A stretch of 64,000 nt of DNA, taken from the NCBI GenBank assembly GCA_028554795.2, contig CM068838.1, forward strand, positions 87,114,944 through 87,178,943, written 5' to 3'. The position numbers and the translations under genes are program-made. Of this stretch, positions 1 to 13,800 are shown in pieces (position 1 is the first letter of the stretch; each line of letters opens with the position of its first letter). The DNA comes from Sinohyriopsis cumingii. Taxonomy: Eukaryota; Mollusca; Bivalvia; Unionida; Unionidae. The notes below the pieces were generated by a model. That model searched no databases and was not told where the DNA came from. It saw nothing but the letters and a program-made list of their open reading frames with translations.

Positions 1-514
1 GGACAGTATGTACCTAGCATGTCAAAAACTAATACAGTCATGAATTAAAATATGAGATATAGGTTACTGTGACCTTTTCTACATGGGTGTAGATCTAATC
101 TTTGAGGTGAATAATGAAATCATGAATGGTGTAAACATCAATCTCAAGTCAATAAAGTATGAAATATGGGTCACAATGACAAGTTTTTAAGACAAGGGTG
201 TAGTACACTTCAGGATGCGTCATCTCACCAAGTAATCAGATTACATGTATAACATTATTATACAACAGATATAAAAAAGAATGTGGTCCTGATCTAAAAT
301 GTTAGATATAAGTAAAACAATAACCTTCTTTTGATGAAAGGATGTTTTACCAGTTGAGATGCATTCAGTCATCTAGTTTCATGATTCTGGCAGTAACAGA
401 GTATAATACTGAACTAAAGTCAGTGAAGCATGAAACATAAGTCACAGTGATCCACTTTTGTGATCAGATAGTAATAGTCATCAAGATGTATCTAATCACC
501 AAGTTTCTGATAGG

Positions 515-566
<52 letters not shown>

Positions 567-1250
567 GAGGGTGCAAAAAACCTATTTAGTAATGATCTAA
601 ATGAAGAACATTAACCCAAGCAAGAAAAATGTGACGTATATCATACTGACATTCTTTTGTGGCAAGGGTGTGGTACTAAGTGGGATGCATACAATCATTT
701 TGACAATTCTAGCATGAACAGGACCTGAGAAACAAAACAAAATATGTATGTATGGTCAGTAAAGGTGAAATATAGGTCACAGTGACATACTTTTACAAGA
801 ATGGTGTATTATTGATCAAGATGCACCCACTGACCAAGTTTCATCAATCTAGGTGTAAGAGTATGAACGGATGTTGAAAAAAACCAAGCCGCTCATCAGA
901 AAAATGCAAATACCTTACCTAAATAAAATGTAAAAGGTAGGTTACAGTGACCTTTCATGGTGATATGATGAAATCTTAAATGAAATGATATTAATCAGAA
1001 AAAAAGTGTGATGGATGTAATTTTCAAAATGAGGAGATAACTCCAAAAGTACTCCTGTGACAAAGTCAACTCATGTAATACAGGACATAAACTCTTATCA
1101 TGATACAAATGCATGTCATGTGTCATGAAGAAAGCTAAAAAAAGTTCAAGAGGTATTAATTAAATAAAAAGTGTGATGAATGGATGGATGAATCAACATA
1201 ATTGGTGACAAGAATCACTCAAAGGTATTAAAGGTTGCAAAAATTGTCCA
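1..1250. repeat. Degenerate roughly 180-bp repeat units
   Basis: The same phrase recurs several times in worn form: GTCACAGTGA, then CAAGGGTGT or similar, then a GATGCAT-like motif, then CCAAGTTT with TGAT/TAGG. Copies lie around 165-250, 430-520, 635-700 and 765-850. No coding exon is seen. Microsatellites TA and CA sit at 517-566. The pattern resembles low-copy degenerate repeats common in mollusc introns. Confidence 0.6.
517..566. repeat. TA/CA microsatellite
   Basis: A run of TA dinucleotides passes directly into CA dinucleotides. Confidence 0.95.
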
Positions 1251-1400
1251 GGAACCCAAGACAGGATAATTTCTTCATTTTAACTGGTGAGTGTTCAAAC
1301 TATCTTTGATATCTTTGATAAGATTTTCAAGATGGCAGCTGTGATGACTTTAAGATTGGCACCATTTTTACTCCAGACATTGTATGAAGATTTTTGTGTG

Positions 1401-1640
1401 CCCCAGGTGGCCAAGTGCTCTAAAGTGCTTGCCTTTACTATCAAGGTTATCTCACTCCTGTCCACATGGGTCCAAGTCAAAGGCTTGGCTAATTTGGATA
1501 TGTGAGAAAGCTGCCAGTAGCTTCCCATGGGTCATTGGTTCTTACTGGAGTTTTCCCAGGATTCTTCCTCCACCAGTTATACTGGCCACTATGTAAAGCC
1601 TATCTTGTGCTGAGAAATGGCATTAAGCCAAAAACAAGTT
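1401..1640 (+). mobile_element. tRNA-headed SINE, family B, copy 1 (old)
   Basis: The head CCCCAGGTGGCCAAGTGCTC with a later GGGTCCAAGTC resembles A and B boxes of a tRNA. The body shares TGTGAGAAAGCT, TTTTCCCAGG, TTCTTCCTCCACCA and AAATGGCATTAAGCC with the copy at 51487. It is diverged, and no clear target duplication is seen. Confidence 0.75.
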
Positions 1641-1659
1641 CAAGAAGATTTTTGGTGAT

Positions 1660-2249
1660 AACGCCATATCATTATGGAGGAGTAGCGTTAACAAGATTTC
1701 AAGATGACTGTCATGATAACTATATAAGATGCAAGATCAGCACTATTTTAAGACCAACCTGACATCATAAGAAGTCTTATTCTGATAACCCCATTTGCAT
1801 ATGACCATTCAGCAGCAATAACAATTTTTTCAAGATGGCGACCTTTGTGACCATATTGGATATCATATCAGCATCATATTCATTTAAGCGAAACTAAGCT
1901 CTTCTGGTGAGAACTCCGGTGAGAACTCCATGTCAATATGATTTTCTGTCTAAGAGTGTCGATGATAAATTTTTCAAGACTGATGCTATGAAAACCAATC
2001 TGGATGTCTGATATGAATAGTTTCATTGACATTGTAATAAGTCTTTCAGTGAAAATCTTTTCTTGATAACACTATCTGTCTGGTAGCACTAGTCTAACTA
2101 ATTTTTCAAAATGGCCACTATCGAGGGGGAGGGGCCATAATGGATATCTTGAACACCACCACTTTTGCTTCGGACCAAGAAGACCTTGGGATAAACATGT
2201 ATCAAATCTTACGTCAATCCTTTTATGAGAATTTGCAATAACTTGTGGT
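1660..2249. repeat. Dispersed degenerate repeat C, left part
   Basis: Units contain AAGAAGTCTT, TCAAGATGGCGACC-like text and GAGGAGTAG plus TAACAAGAT. The same phrases recur at 51930-52620. It resumes after the SINE at 2585 (ACAACCATCCCATAATGTCT, compare 52540), so the SINE split this repeat. Confidence 0.5.
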
Positions 2250-2570
2250 GTGTTGCAATCTGGTTTGGATTTTTAACGTAGCTTTAACAATTTTTCAGTC
2301 ATATCGCAAAGATGTCTGCAATGTGGCAGTTTATAGTAATGTCTAGCACTGAGGCATCATGCCACAGACATGCAGCATGATGTCCCACCCAGTCACATTA
2401 TCCTGACACCAGGCCGACCAATCCTAACACTAAACTCGTAATGCTGAGCACCAAGCGAGGCAGCTGTTAGTACCATTTTTGTAAGTCTTTGGTATGACTC
2501 GGCTGGGGATCAAACCCACAACCTCCAGCATCCGATGCGGACACTCTAACCACTAGGCCACTGAAGCGGT
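2250..2570 (-). mobile_element. tRNA-headed SINE, family A, copy 1, with 14-bp TSD
   Basis: On the minus strand the head runs GTGGCCTAGTGGTTAGAGTG and GGTTTGATCCCCAGCC (A and B boxes). A conserved body follows (TGTCAGGATAATGTGACTGG) and the tail TTAAAGCTACGTTAAAAATC. It is flanked by a perfect direct repeat CAATAACTTGTGGT at 2236-2249 and 2571-2584. Confidence 0.92.
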
Positions 2571-2906
2571 CAATAACTTGTGGTAATAGATGGATATATA
2601 AAGAAGAAAAAACAACCATCCCATAATGTCTTCTGGCTTATAACCATTAGAGCTAATAAAAATAACTCTAAAAAAGACGATCTGAGAGACCATTTTTTAT
2701 GTGACTTAATGTTTTGTCAAGATAGAAAATTGTTCAAAGTTTTCATGAAAACAGGAGAGCAGGAGAAGCTAATCCCAATATATCCCATGATTTGGTGGTG
2801 ATGGTGGTAGCAATTCTGGCAATCCTTTTCTACTGAATAGACTGAATTCTTCTCATACAAAATCAATGAAAATAATCCTGACAAAAATCCAATAGACTCA
2901 TATATA

Positions 2907-4561
2907 CAATAGTCTCTCTCTTGAATGGCCCCCTGACCAGCAGACACCCGCTCCTTACGGCCAGAATCTGTTGGCACTGACGAATTTGTGTTCAAAAGTA
3001 CCCCTCACAAAAGGCCACCCAGCTAATGTGACCAGCGGCCAGCATTTTAGTGCAATAATATAAAATTTACCCCTCACAAGCGGCCGCATTTTATTTTAAT
3101 ATGTATCCAGAACCAGTATTTTATTCATAACGTATGTTAAGTAATCCGATTTCTATTTCCCAATGTCAGGTTTTCATTACTGAAAGAAGTGTTGACTAAA
3201 GTACATGTACCACTAAGGTTAATATTATATCATTTACACCTCACGAGAAGCCAAATTTATTCCATAAAAACAGAGAAGGACTCAAATTTTAATCCATACA
3301 AAAGGGTAAGTACATGTAATCCAATTAGCCTTACTGTTGTGTTATCATAAGATGTCCAGTTTAGTCACTGATAATTGTTAAGATTACAATTATTGAATAG
3401 TAGTAACAGCTGAGAAGTGGAAGTATCGATGTATAATAACCAAGTCAGCAGGAAAATGGCTTCCCTTAGTAAGATGTTGAGCTTGTTCACTTTGATAATT
3501 AGTGGCTATTACTACCGACAATAATTGTCAAAATTATGAATCATAATGGCTGCGAGGTCAAATCTGCGTGATGTTAATGGTACATATCGAAGCCGTTTTG
3601 GCTTCTCTCACTTAGTGTAAAGAAATGTGTAAAAACAAAAGGGTACCAGACTGCGACTAACGAATCATGTGACAAGATCACTTCCTTTAAAAACACATGG
3701 CAACTTGTTTAGATGCATACAAAATTGTTTTATCAGTATTGTAGTTGGCAACATGAATAACTTACTGCAAAAAGATCAACATGTCATCAAGGAAAAGAAA
3801 AATTCTCAGTTTAGAAGAGAAAGTGAAAGTAATTCAACTGACGGGGGTGTGTGTGTGTGTGTGTGTCAAGGATCCTTGCAGAAAACTAATGTCGGGAAGA
3901 CTCGGATAAACAGTATCAGGAAAGTTAATGAAACAATTCTGCAGAAGTGGGAAGGTGAAATGGACGGAGAAAGGAAGATTGTTTGAGCCAGGAGACGTTT
4001 GTATCCTGATTTGAATGACAAGAAAAAGCAACAGTTTTGTCAGTTGAATTGTGATATGACGACTTTACCGCAAGTAATGGATGGTTGCACAGATTTCAAG
4101 TGCAACACAATATTAAATGTTCTGTCATTAGTAGAGAATCAGCTGATGTTAATAATTAAGTTGTCAAAGATTGGAACAAAAGACTAAACGATATATGCAT
4201 GGGATATGACAGCAAGAATACTTTTAATTGTGATGAGACTGGTTTGCTTTTTAGACTGTTACCAACAAAGTGACAGATGATTTGACCTATAACATAATTA
4301 TAAAGACAGTTTTAAAACTATATCAATGGTTATTCATAGCATTCTATTGAAAATGATAACACAGTTTGTTTTACATTTATTTCACAACATGCATGAGATT
4401 TTTTAATGAAAATATTAAATGTTTTAGAATTAAATGGATTTGTGACTTTCTTCATATGTATTTACTATTCGCATTTGTCATCCCCCTCTAGAAAAGCCAC
4501 CCTCGTTATAAGGCCACTTACCTGCTGCATTAGGGGTGGCTTTATAATAGGGGGACTACTG
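2907..4561 (+). mobile_element. Dead pogo/Tigger-type DNA transposon
   Basis: Ends CAATAGTCTCTCTCTTGAA and, reversed, CAGTAGTCCCCCTATTATAA form diverged inverted repeats, each next to a TA that would be the target duplication. Inside is a decayed Tigger transposase on the plus strand. The identification rests on that coding match and the TA-flanked ends. Confidence 0.82.
3781..4275 (+). pseudogene. Tigger/pogo transposase fragment, broken
   Basis: It starts with a helix-turn-helix opening (MSSRKRKILSLEEKVKVIQL), is interrupted by a GT microsatellite, continues VGKTRINSIRKV and ILQKWEG, and meets an in-frame stop. In shifted frames there follow DFTASNGWLHRF-like and VVKDWNKRL-like text and FNCDETGLFFRLLP, which carries the first Asp of the DDE/D triad. 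Frameshifts and stops exclude function. The second and third catalytic acids are not seen. Confidence 0.82.
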
Positions 4562-4832
4562 TATGTGGCATTAACTACTGCTGTTTTTCCAAAATCCCAT
4601 GGATCTAAGAATTATACAGTACACCCTAAAACATGAAACTGGAAGCTGAACATGGTAATCCTTTGAGTGCTACTTTCTTTTTCAATGCACACTTCAACAT
4701 GCCAACTCCACGTCTCATTTGACAACAGAAAGCAAAAAATATTTCCCCAGATGATGGGTGTGCTATGTAATGATTTCATCACATTATAAAAGACCATAGG
4801 AGCTCAACTAATATGAAGAATTTTAACCATAC

Positions 4833-4881
4833 CTAAAATATATCATATTTCCCGAGTCCAGATACAGCATCTCCTTCTGTC
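4833..4881 (-). CDS. Exon 27 seen: short connecting exon, module 5
   Basis: Phase 1 to 2, 49 nt, acceptor TTTACAG and donor GTATGG. It encodes [16 protein letters not shown] plus two bases of the next codon. The F-S-I exon that should follow is not recognisable in the remaining 4.8 kb, so the gene probably continues beyond the left edge. Confidence 0.72.
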
Positions 4882-7800
4882 CTGTAAAGAAAAAGCAATG
4901 TATTCTACTTCACAGGTTCAGTGGAAAATGCTCAGTGCCCACAGATAGCTGACAACTACACAAAGTTCAAGGAAAAGACAGATGAAATTATAAATGACAT
5001 AAGTTAACTCTAGTTGGGATCATGTTGCTGTTTGTCCTTGACCTTCAACTACTAACTGCAGGAGGGAATATTCACCTTGGATTGAAGACTAGGGTCAGGG
5101 AAAGAGAATGCTATGCCATAACAGCTGGGAATGTATTAATGCTATCAAAATTCCTTTTCCCTAAATCATAATAACCATGACCTTTTGATCCCAAAATCAG
5201 TAGGTCACTCTCTTAAATACAAACCCTCTGAAAACTTTGATGAAAGGTAAAAGCTCCGCAACTTAAACCATTTTGTTCTTTCAGTCATAGTGACCTTGAC
5301 CTTTTACCTTATGTGTTGAAAATCAAAAGGTTTTTTTCTTACCAAAAGTCTAAGCAATACATAAACTTGGGTAAAGGTACATGGCTGAGAAAAGTACTGT
5401 AGTTTTGTGCAGAGGCCCATATTTCATTTTCAAGCTACAGTGACACTGACCTTTTTGAGCACCTAAATAAACATACTTCTTCCTTACTGCAGGTGCAAGC
5501 CATCTACAAAGTTTAGCCCAAGTCTGTGATATAGAATGAAAATTATTGTGCACAAACAACCACTTTTGTTCTTTCTTCCTTAACCTTGGACATTTTGACT
5601 CAATAATTGACAGGCTTCTTTCTTGCCCCACCAATGCAAGCCATCAACAATGTTTGGTATAGGTCTGTGATGTAGAATCAATGTTACTGCCTATAAGCCA
5701 TTTTCTTCCTTTGTTCATAGTGACCTTGACCTTTGACCTTTTTTTATCATAAGGTAAATAATGTTTCCTAGGTGGTGGAAGTTACTGTGTTACAGACAGA
5801 TGGACATCACTGCATTCATCTGCCTCTTCAGTACTTAGGTCCATTTTGATCCCCACATGTTAAAACATTACTTTTAAATCCTATTTTCACCATTTTGTTT
5901 ATATAAAAAAACGAGCTGTCACTGCATACCTTCTACCTTTATTTTTCCTTTTTTTCAAAAGAGTACATTGTAAAAAAATGACCTACTACATGGTTAAATG
6001 CACAATTCTACAAAGTGGTAGACGGAATGTAGTGAACCAAAGTCATATATCGTATGAAATGGTAAAGTATGACTGGAATCATATCCTGCCTGAAATAATT
6101 TAATTGAAAAGCAATAATATGAATGCTCACAAATATCCTTTCAACATTTTTAGAGTGACAAGATATCAATTCAAGATAATTAACTTTAATGTTCATCTGT
6201 TTTCTGAAAGAAATTTTTTTACACAGAGGATGGTCAAGCAATTTAATTATTAAATAAACATTTTGCTTTTTCGCCTTCCTCTGCAATTCTTGCAACAGAT
6301 AAAACAAAAATTACAACACATTTTCTTACCCCAGTTGTAAGAAAAGATCTTCTGCAATCCCGTTAACTTTTCAATCCCATAAGAGATTTCAAAGTTGCAA
6401 AAGTCCAAGTTCAGGTAAGTATGCATGCTCAACCTTAGAGCATTCACCGTGACACAGCAATCGATAGAGGTGCATGTTTCAGACACTGAACAGACAACAC
6501 CAGATGGAAGTGTGGGAAGGGTAAGTTTCTTGTAGAAGCATTCTGTTAAAAAAAAAAAAAAATTATTTCAAAGCAGCAATAAATTACTGCAATATCAACA
6601 GTCTCTGTCAAAGATCTCCAGGTATGTATGTATGTATGCATGCATGTGCACATCAGCAAAATCCCACCTATTTAATGCAAAGTAAGTTAAGGAATCCCCA
6701 AAAGGCATACAATGCAACAGATACAGACAAAAGAAGGATAAAATCATCGTTAAAAGGAGTTGAAGTTTTGATATATGATTTTTCTGGATAATTGGTTATC
6801 TGGATAACTGATAAATATATAAAGAATAAGTTGTGTATTCTGGGAAGACTGCTGGTCCAGGTGCCTGAAAAGTCCACAAAAGTGACATCTCCATAATCAA
6901 TGTTTGACAGAATTGTATCAAGCTCCAATAAAAATGTGGCCCTGTATCTTCTCAGATCTAATATATAAGTGGTCCTATTATTTTATACCAGAATTGCTCA
7001 TTTTGTCCTAGAAATTCATACATTCTTCATCCGAAATTTTCTTTTCAATCATCTGCCATATTAGTTTAACAACTACTTCCCTTTGCAGCCTCCTGTTTTG
7101 TATGCCACATAAGGACATTGCAACATTATTTGGAAACGTAAACAGACTGTTGTCAATATGGCATGCATTGAATAACATATACTAGAATATTCAAATATGG
7201 TCAGGCAATCCTTATTTGGGTAAAATGAAATACCATAAGAGTCTTGTGTTATCAGCCATGGGTGACAAAGTGTGGTTAGCATAATTTATCTTATGTATAC
7301 TTACTTTTATCATCAGCCAAACTTCCTAAAACACATAACTCTACTTAGGTAGTAGATTATAAGTCAACGTCATCTTTTTGTCTTTGACAATATTTTTATT
7401 TGCTCCACTGTGAGGTATAGAATCACATCATAGCCCTGACCACATCAAGGCTATGATATCACAGCTACTGCCTCTCAAGCTCTGATACACAGCTAAGCTT
7501 GTATTGTCTAAAGCTGTTATACACACCTGGATCTGTATTGTCTCAAAGTCTAATACACACCTGGCCTTCTACTGTCTCTCAAGCTCTAACACCTGGCCGT
7601 CCTCTGTCTCTCAAGCTCTAACACTTGGCCTTCTACTGTCTCTCAAGCTCTAATACCCATCTCACCCCATATTGTCTCAAAAATCTCCAATATATACCTG
7701 ATCTTGCATTATATCAATTTCTAATACAACATGGCCCTCTACTGTCTCAAATTTTAATACACACCTGGCCCTACATTCACTCGTGCCTTTATACACATGC

Positions 7801-10800
7801 CTAGCTCTGTTATGTCTCAAACTCTAATACACACCTGGCCCTATATTTTCTCAACTCCAATACACACTTTGCCCTGTATTGTCTCAAGCCCTAATAACCA
7901 ACTGACCCCGTAATGTCTCAGCTTCTAATATACACTTGGCCCTGTATTCTCTACCTGGGTTGTTGGTTTGCTTTTATGAGGTGCAAAATTCCAGCTTCAA
8001 GTACCAACATACCAGAAAGTTGGACAATCTAAGAATCTGCATATAACTAGAATCAAATAACAGAACCTAATATAAATCATAATTATTATTTATAACACAT
8101 AGATGTGTTCAAAGTACCACAAGTCATATATACCAATGATGTGATGAAAGTAGAGAAATACATGCTAACTAAATAATTTTTCTAAAAAAATTTAACTTAT
8201 AAATAACAAGTTTTACTACTTGCAATTAAAACAGCAGATACAAACCTTTTAAGACAGTAAACAAAACTCAGCACTTATAATTCATGCCATAAATGAAAAA
8301 TTTACAAAAAATCTATGCTCACAATCTAGGATGCACAAAACTTAAAAATGTACCGTTTTTCCATCCACTGACTGCTCCTTCATATATTGTATCCTGTGCA
8401 GAACATGGAGGGTCTTGGATGTATGTATCAATTCCAAGCTGCTTCAAAAGAAAGTTCACTGCAGCATCAGTCATAGCAGTCAATGCATGATTTTTCATCC
8501 AGGTTGTCAGAGAGAAATCTGAAATGATTCCAGGCATATTGGTTTTTACTTTAAGTGGCATTTTCACAAGTAATACAATATTGTACATCATATTTAAGCA
8601 TCTATGTGATGGTATAATTCTGGTAAATAATTTTTTCAATATAAAATAATGAAATCAGTTTCAAAAAAAATTTAAAGTTTGATCTGTACTATGAAACCTG
8701 TTCATAAAGGACATACAAGGGATCACAAAAAAGTGCTCCAGTATAAGTATCTACAAAATGAAAGTAAAGTTTACAAACGAGATTATAACTGCTGTCACTG
8801 ATAAGCAGTCATCCATTATATCAGGAATATCCAACCTGCCGCCCATTGTCGCATGGGGCACTGTCCTTCACAGTGTGTGGCCCATGGCCACGTAGGCAGT
8901 CCTTTTTGAAAATATGCTTTAAATTAATATCCATCACTAGTGATAAAGAACTGTTCTTGCTCATGTGGACTGTGACCTTTGTGAAGTGGCAAATTTTATG
9001 TCGATCTAACAAGAATACATTAGTTGAGACCAGAGAACCATTAATTAGATTTATTGAGACAAGCGCATATCATATTGCCATACTACCGTGTATGGTAATG
9101 TCCTTTAGAGGGAGAATTTCGTTCCTAATTAAGCATTTGTTTATACAGCAGCCAGGCGGACTATTAGTGACACGGAAAACTTCATTTTTCATGGTAAAGT
9201 TGTCACAATTGAGCGAACGCAGAAACTCTGTTACTCAAACGACCAGGTCAAGCTGACCCTGACTTTGGCGCCTCTGGAAAAAGGCGGCAGAGATATTTGA
9301 TTCTGATTGGTTACGTTAAATAAGGGGCGTGTTTCCCACACAAAATATTCTAGCTTTTAAAATTGTCACAATGGAAATTCTAATCAGTCTAAGCTTTTCC
9401 TATAAGAGAAAACCCAAAAAAGTAGGACTCCTTGGGATTTGCAAGAAATCCCTCGTAAAAAGAACCGTTGTCCAAAGGGGACTGTAGTCGAAAGGAACCG
9501 ACGAAATAATTTGCCGATTAGAGGGAGGAACACTGAAAACAAAGGTAGTGTGACAATTCCATGTAATTTCTTGATGCCATATATAATGCTTTGCTTAAGT
9601 TATTTACTTGCAGTTGCATGAATTTTTTTCTACAATCATGTAATAATTTGTTTTATGAAGTATAACTGTGTTGAGTTTATGCATAGGAAGTCGTACATTA
9701 ATCTTCTTTAGATAAGTTTGACGAATTCTTTGAATTTGTCGTCTTGTTTACATAAGAATTATGCTCTAAGAATTTAATGCATTACATTACTTAATTTAAT
9801 TACGAGAATCCGTGTGAAATCACCAAATTTAGAAGATTCCACGTATGATTAAGAATAAGTGTGTATTGACTGAAATGATTTAGTAATTGATTGATGTGAT
9901 GTATCCTATTTATTCGCTGTGTAAATTGAGGCTGGCTCAGAACCCCAAGCCTCGCGTATGTGTTAATGTGTAAGGTCAAGGCGTAACGAATTAGCCATTT
10001 GACTAACTAGGGTCATTATAGGACATATGGAGTCGATTGATAGCCTTAGCATCTGTTTAGCACTGATAGTGAAATCTGATAACAAGGGAGAATAATGAAG
10101 AATTAACTGTTTCTTAAATAACGGGAAATTTAGGTTGTCTCTATTTATATTTATTTAAAAGGGAGAAAATAGCTCCTGAGACATATGACACGTGTTATCC
10201 TGAGACGTATGAGATGTATTATCCTGAGACATATGAGACGTATAATCCTGTGATGCAATCCTGCGACGTATTAATTTCTGAAACGTATTCTGAGAGTATC
10301 CTGAGACGGACGGTGGAAAGTATCATCCTGAGATCAATGGGTCTGAACAGCTACAGAGGAAGCAAGACAAACTGAGGACGAGCAGGTTATGCAATTGTAC
10401 AAGACGTTGATTTCGACTGTTCACTCGATACTATGATGAACTAAATCTATCAGTAAACAGATCGGATATTTTATTTAAATCTATTTGCATTTTTCTTTGT
10501 ATTTTGGTGAAAGTTAAATTTCTAAAAGCAGAGTATATTCCTGATGTAATGAATTTTCACAGTGCTCTTATGTAATTGATTAAATTGTTTGTTTACATGT
10601 ACGTGGGCTCGTGTTGGTTTGTTCTATATACCTGCTCAGATCTCTATTTCACCTATAAGTTTCACCACTTATATTTATATTTACTCAAACTGGGCAATAA
10701 CATCGAGGGCGGTCAACCCCTAGATAATGAAAACCAAATTTTGGAGGGACAATTCTCCACCCACCCCACCCCCCGTTTACAACCTTATGCATTTGATTTG

Positions 10801-13800
10801 TTTTGGCCCCCACCCCCAAAGGGTGAATGGCCAGACAATACCATCGTCAAAGTCTACTGGCCGACTAATAGTTATAATGACTGTCTGTTCATGTCCACTT
10901 TGCATAGGAATGTTTTCACATCAACATCTGCTGCTGGAAGATGGTTAGTGAATGGACCTTTATGATGGGTTTAATTAAACGTATCCAACTATAACATAAG
11001 ACTTTCCATACTCACATTAAAACTATTCATTAACACCAACATCAAAACTGTTCATTAACACCACTACCAAAACTGTTCATTAACACCAACATCAAAACTG
11101 TTCATTAACACCAACACCAAAACTGTACATTAACACCAACATCAAAACTGTTCATTAACACCAACATCAAAACTGTACATTAACACCAACACCAAAACTG
11201 TTCATTAACATCAACGCCAAAACTGTTCATTAACACCAACACCAAAACTGTACATTAACACCAACGCCAAAACGGTTCATTAACACCAACACCAAAACTG
11301 TTCATTAACACCAATGCTAAAACTGTTCTTTAACACCAACACCAAAACTGCTCATTAACACCAACACCAAAACCGTTCATTAACACCAAGAGTGACATTT
11401 GAAACAGTGGCTGACTACACCTGCACTGCTAATGTCCACTGCATGTAGATGATGAATATATTGTCATTTCTATCCTCAATGTGAAATTAAAGTCATGGGA
11501 ACTTTATGCAAATAGCAGACTTACTACCAAGCTACATGGTTGTCTCCTTGGCATCAAGCAAGATGCCTGATTAATATCTGATGCGTCACTCTTATAAATA
11601 CTGTATAGGGGGTTTCGAGTTTGTATTAAAAATATTCAAGAAAACACTTTCATAAAAGCAGTGAATTGTCACTTACTTTTGTATATACTAAGGGAGGCTG
11701 AAAGGTCACAAATCAGCTGCGGGACTTCAGTTCCTTTCATCACAGAAAACTCGATCGTGCAGTTGCCATCAGCCTCAAAACACGCCAGTATGTCGAGGTC
11801 TATCAAGAACTTTTTCTCAGCTTCAAGTTTTCTGATGGAGAATCTGACAGAGCAAAAAAATCAGTGTGAGACATAAAAATTAATAGGATATACCAGTAAT
11901 CAGTCTTGTATTTGAGGGTTTGAATACGAGTCTGGAGGATGCTACTGTCACCAATTCAGTTTTATAATAAATCTAGTAAAACCGATATTTGCAATAGTCG
12001 ACCTATTTTCTGTCTAAAATCCACTAATAAGTACTAAATATCCCCATTACAATGTATTTTATAGAATGTCACAAAGATACAAGATAATGAATTGTTCGTG
12101 TCTCTAAACGACAAAGAACATGACATTTCAATGGAATCAAAGTTTGAGGCAGTTACTGCAAAACAGTTGCCAGCTGACCAGTTCCATAGCCTTTTAACAT
12201 TGCATTTGTGCTGGAGAAACTTACTCTATAATCCTCCATTAAATCTGTCATAAATATTGACTTAGTGAGTTCTTTAATTAAACTGAATTTATACATATGT
12301 GCCATAGTATTGGTACCACATGTGATATCAGTCACAAATAAAGGCACAGATTTTGCTTAGATTCAGAAATACTTGATGTAGAGCAAAATAAAAACAACAG
12401 ATAAGAGTCTAACATTTTTAGCTGAAATGGATTCGATGTCTTTTACAGTTTCCATTGCAAAAGAAAATGCTGACAAAGCAACTAATTCGAGTGGAATTAA
12501 TCAATTAAACAAATATGTGCCTTGAAGAAGTAGTCAGCAAGATGTTTAAGACAAGTTAATCTGAGCAAAATGGATGTGAACATTAAGCCACAAACAAAAA
12601 TACTAATTAAACTAACCTCACCACTGAAAAGTAATACCCAAAACATTCTACAAAAGATAAAAAGCAAAAGATAAGACTGAAAATGGACACTCACTCAAAA
12701 GTTAGGAAGTCTAAAATGGTAAATCTTTCCTTCTTTCCTGCAAGAAAATAAGACATCATTGTAAAGTATTATACAACTGATACATGAAGTCATATGCGTA
12801 GAAATAGACAACTAAACCTTTGGTTTTTTAGAAACCTGACTACATGTCCATTCAAACTAGTTACTATTTATCTACACTGATACAAAGAGAAGATAAGTTT
12901 TGTTATATTATATTCTCTAATAATGGAAAGAACCAGGATGAGATGAAATTTTCTGTATTTTGTTATTAAATTGGATTCCTGATAAGAGGTATGCACATTC
13001 TGTCAGCAACACAGTCAACACAGCCAAATGCTAACATACTAATGAATAGTCCATCGGCAAAAGTCAAATGCTAACATACAAATGCATAGCATGTCAGCAA
13101 CACAGTTAAATGCTAACATACTAATGCATAGTCTGTCAGCAACAGTCAAACGCTAACATACTAATGCATAGCATGTCAGCAACAGTCAAATGCTAACATA
13201 CTAATGCATAGTCTGTCAGCAACACAGTCAAATGCTAACATACTAATGCATAGCATGTCAGCAACAGTCAAATGCTAACATACTAATGCATAGTATGTCA
13301 GGAACATAAATGCTAACATACTAATGCATAGCCTGTCAGCAACAGTCAAACGCTAACATACTAATGCATAGCATGTCAGCAACAGTCAAATGCTAACATA
13401 CTAATGCATAGTCTGTCAGCAACACAGTCAAATGCTAACATACTAATGCATAGCATGTCAGCAACAGTCAAATGCTAACATACTAATGCATAGTATGTCA
13501 GGAAAATAAATGCTAACATATTAATGCATAGTCTGTCAGCAACAGTCAAATGCTAACATACTAATGCATAGTCTGTCAGCAACACAGTCAAATGCTAACA
13601 TACTAATGCATAGTCTGTCAGCAACACAGTCAAATGCTAACATACTAATACAATAATGGGAGACTCAAAGATGATGGAACATAGGGCAAGAACTTGCCTG
13701 TAGACCGGAAGGAGGGTAACAATGGAACAAAAATAAATTCATAAAACAAACTACTGATGTAGTGTCTTGTCCCTTGGTCATTGTGTTAATTATGTGAAGG

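Noticed and set aside
2717-2995. Minus-strand frame of 92 codons
   Set aside because: It straddles the border of the Tigger element and shows no domain or splice context.
4612-4797. Minus-strand frame with HVEVCIEKE as the missing F-S-I exon of module 5
   Set aside because: No acceptor gives the required phase 2, the intron would be too short, and the second Cys pattern is absent.
8846-9256. Plus-strand frame of 136 codons
   Set aside because: No recognisable motif, no start or splice context; it lies in an intron on the opposite strand.
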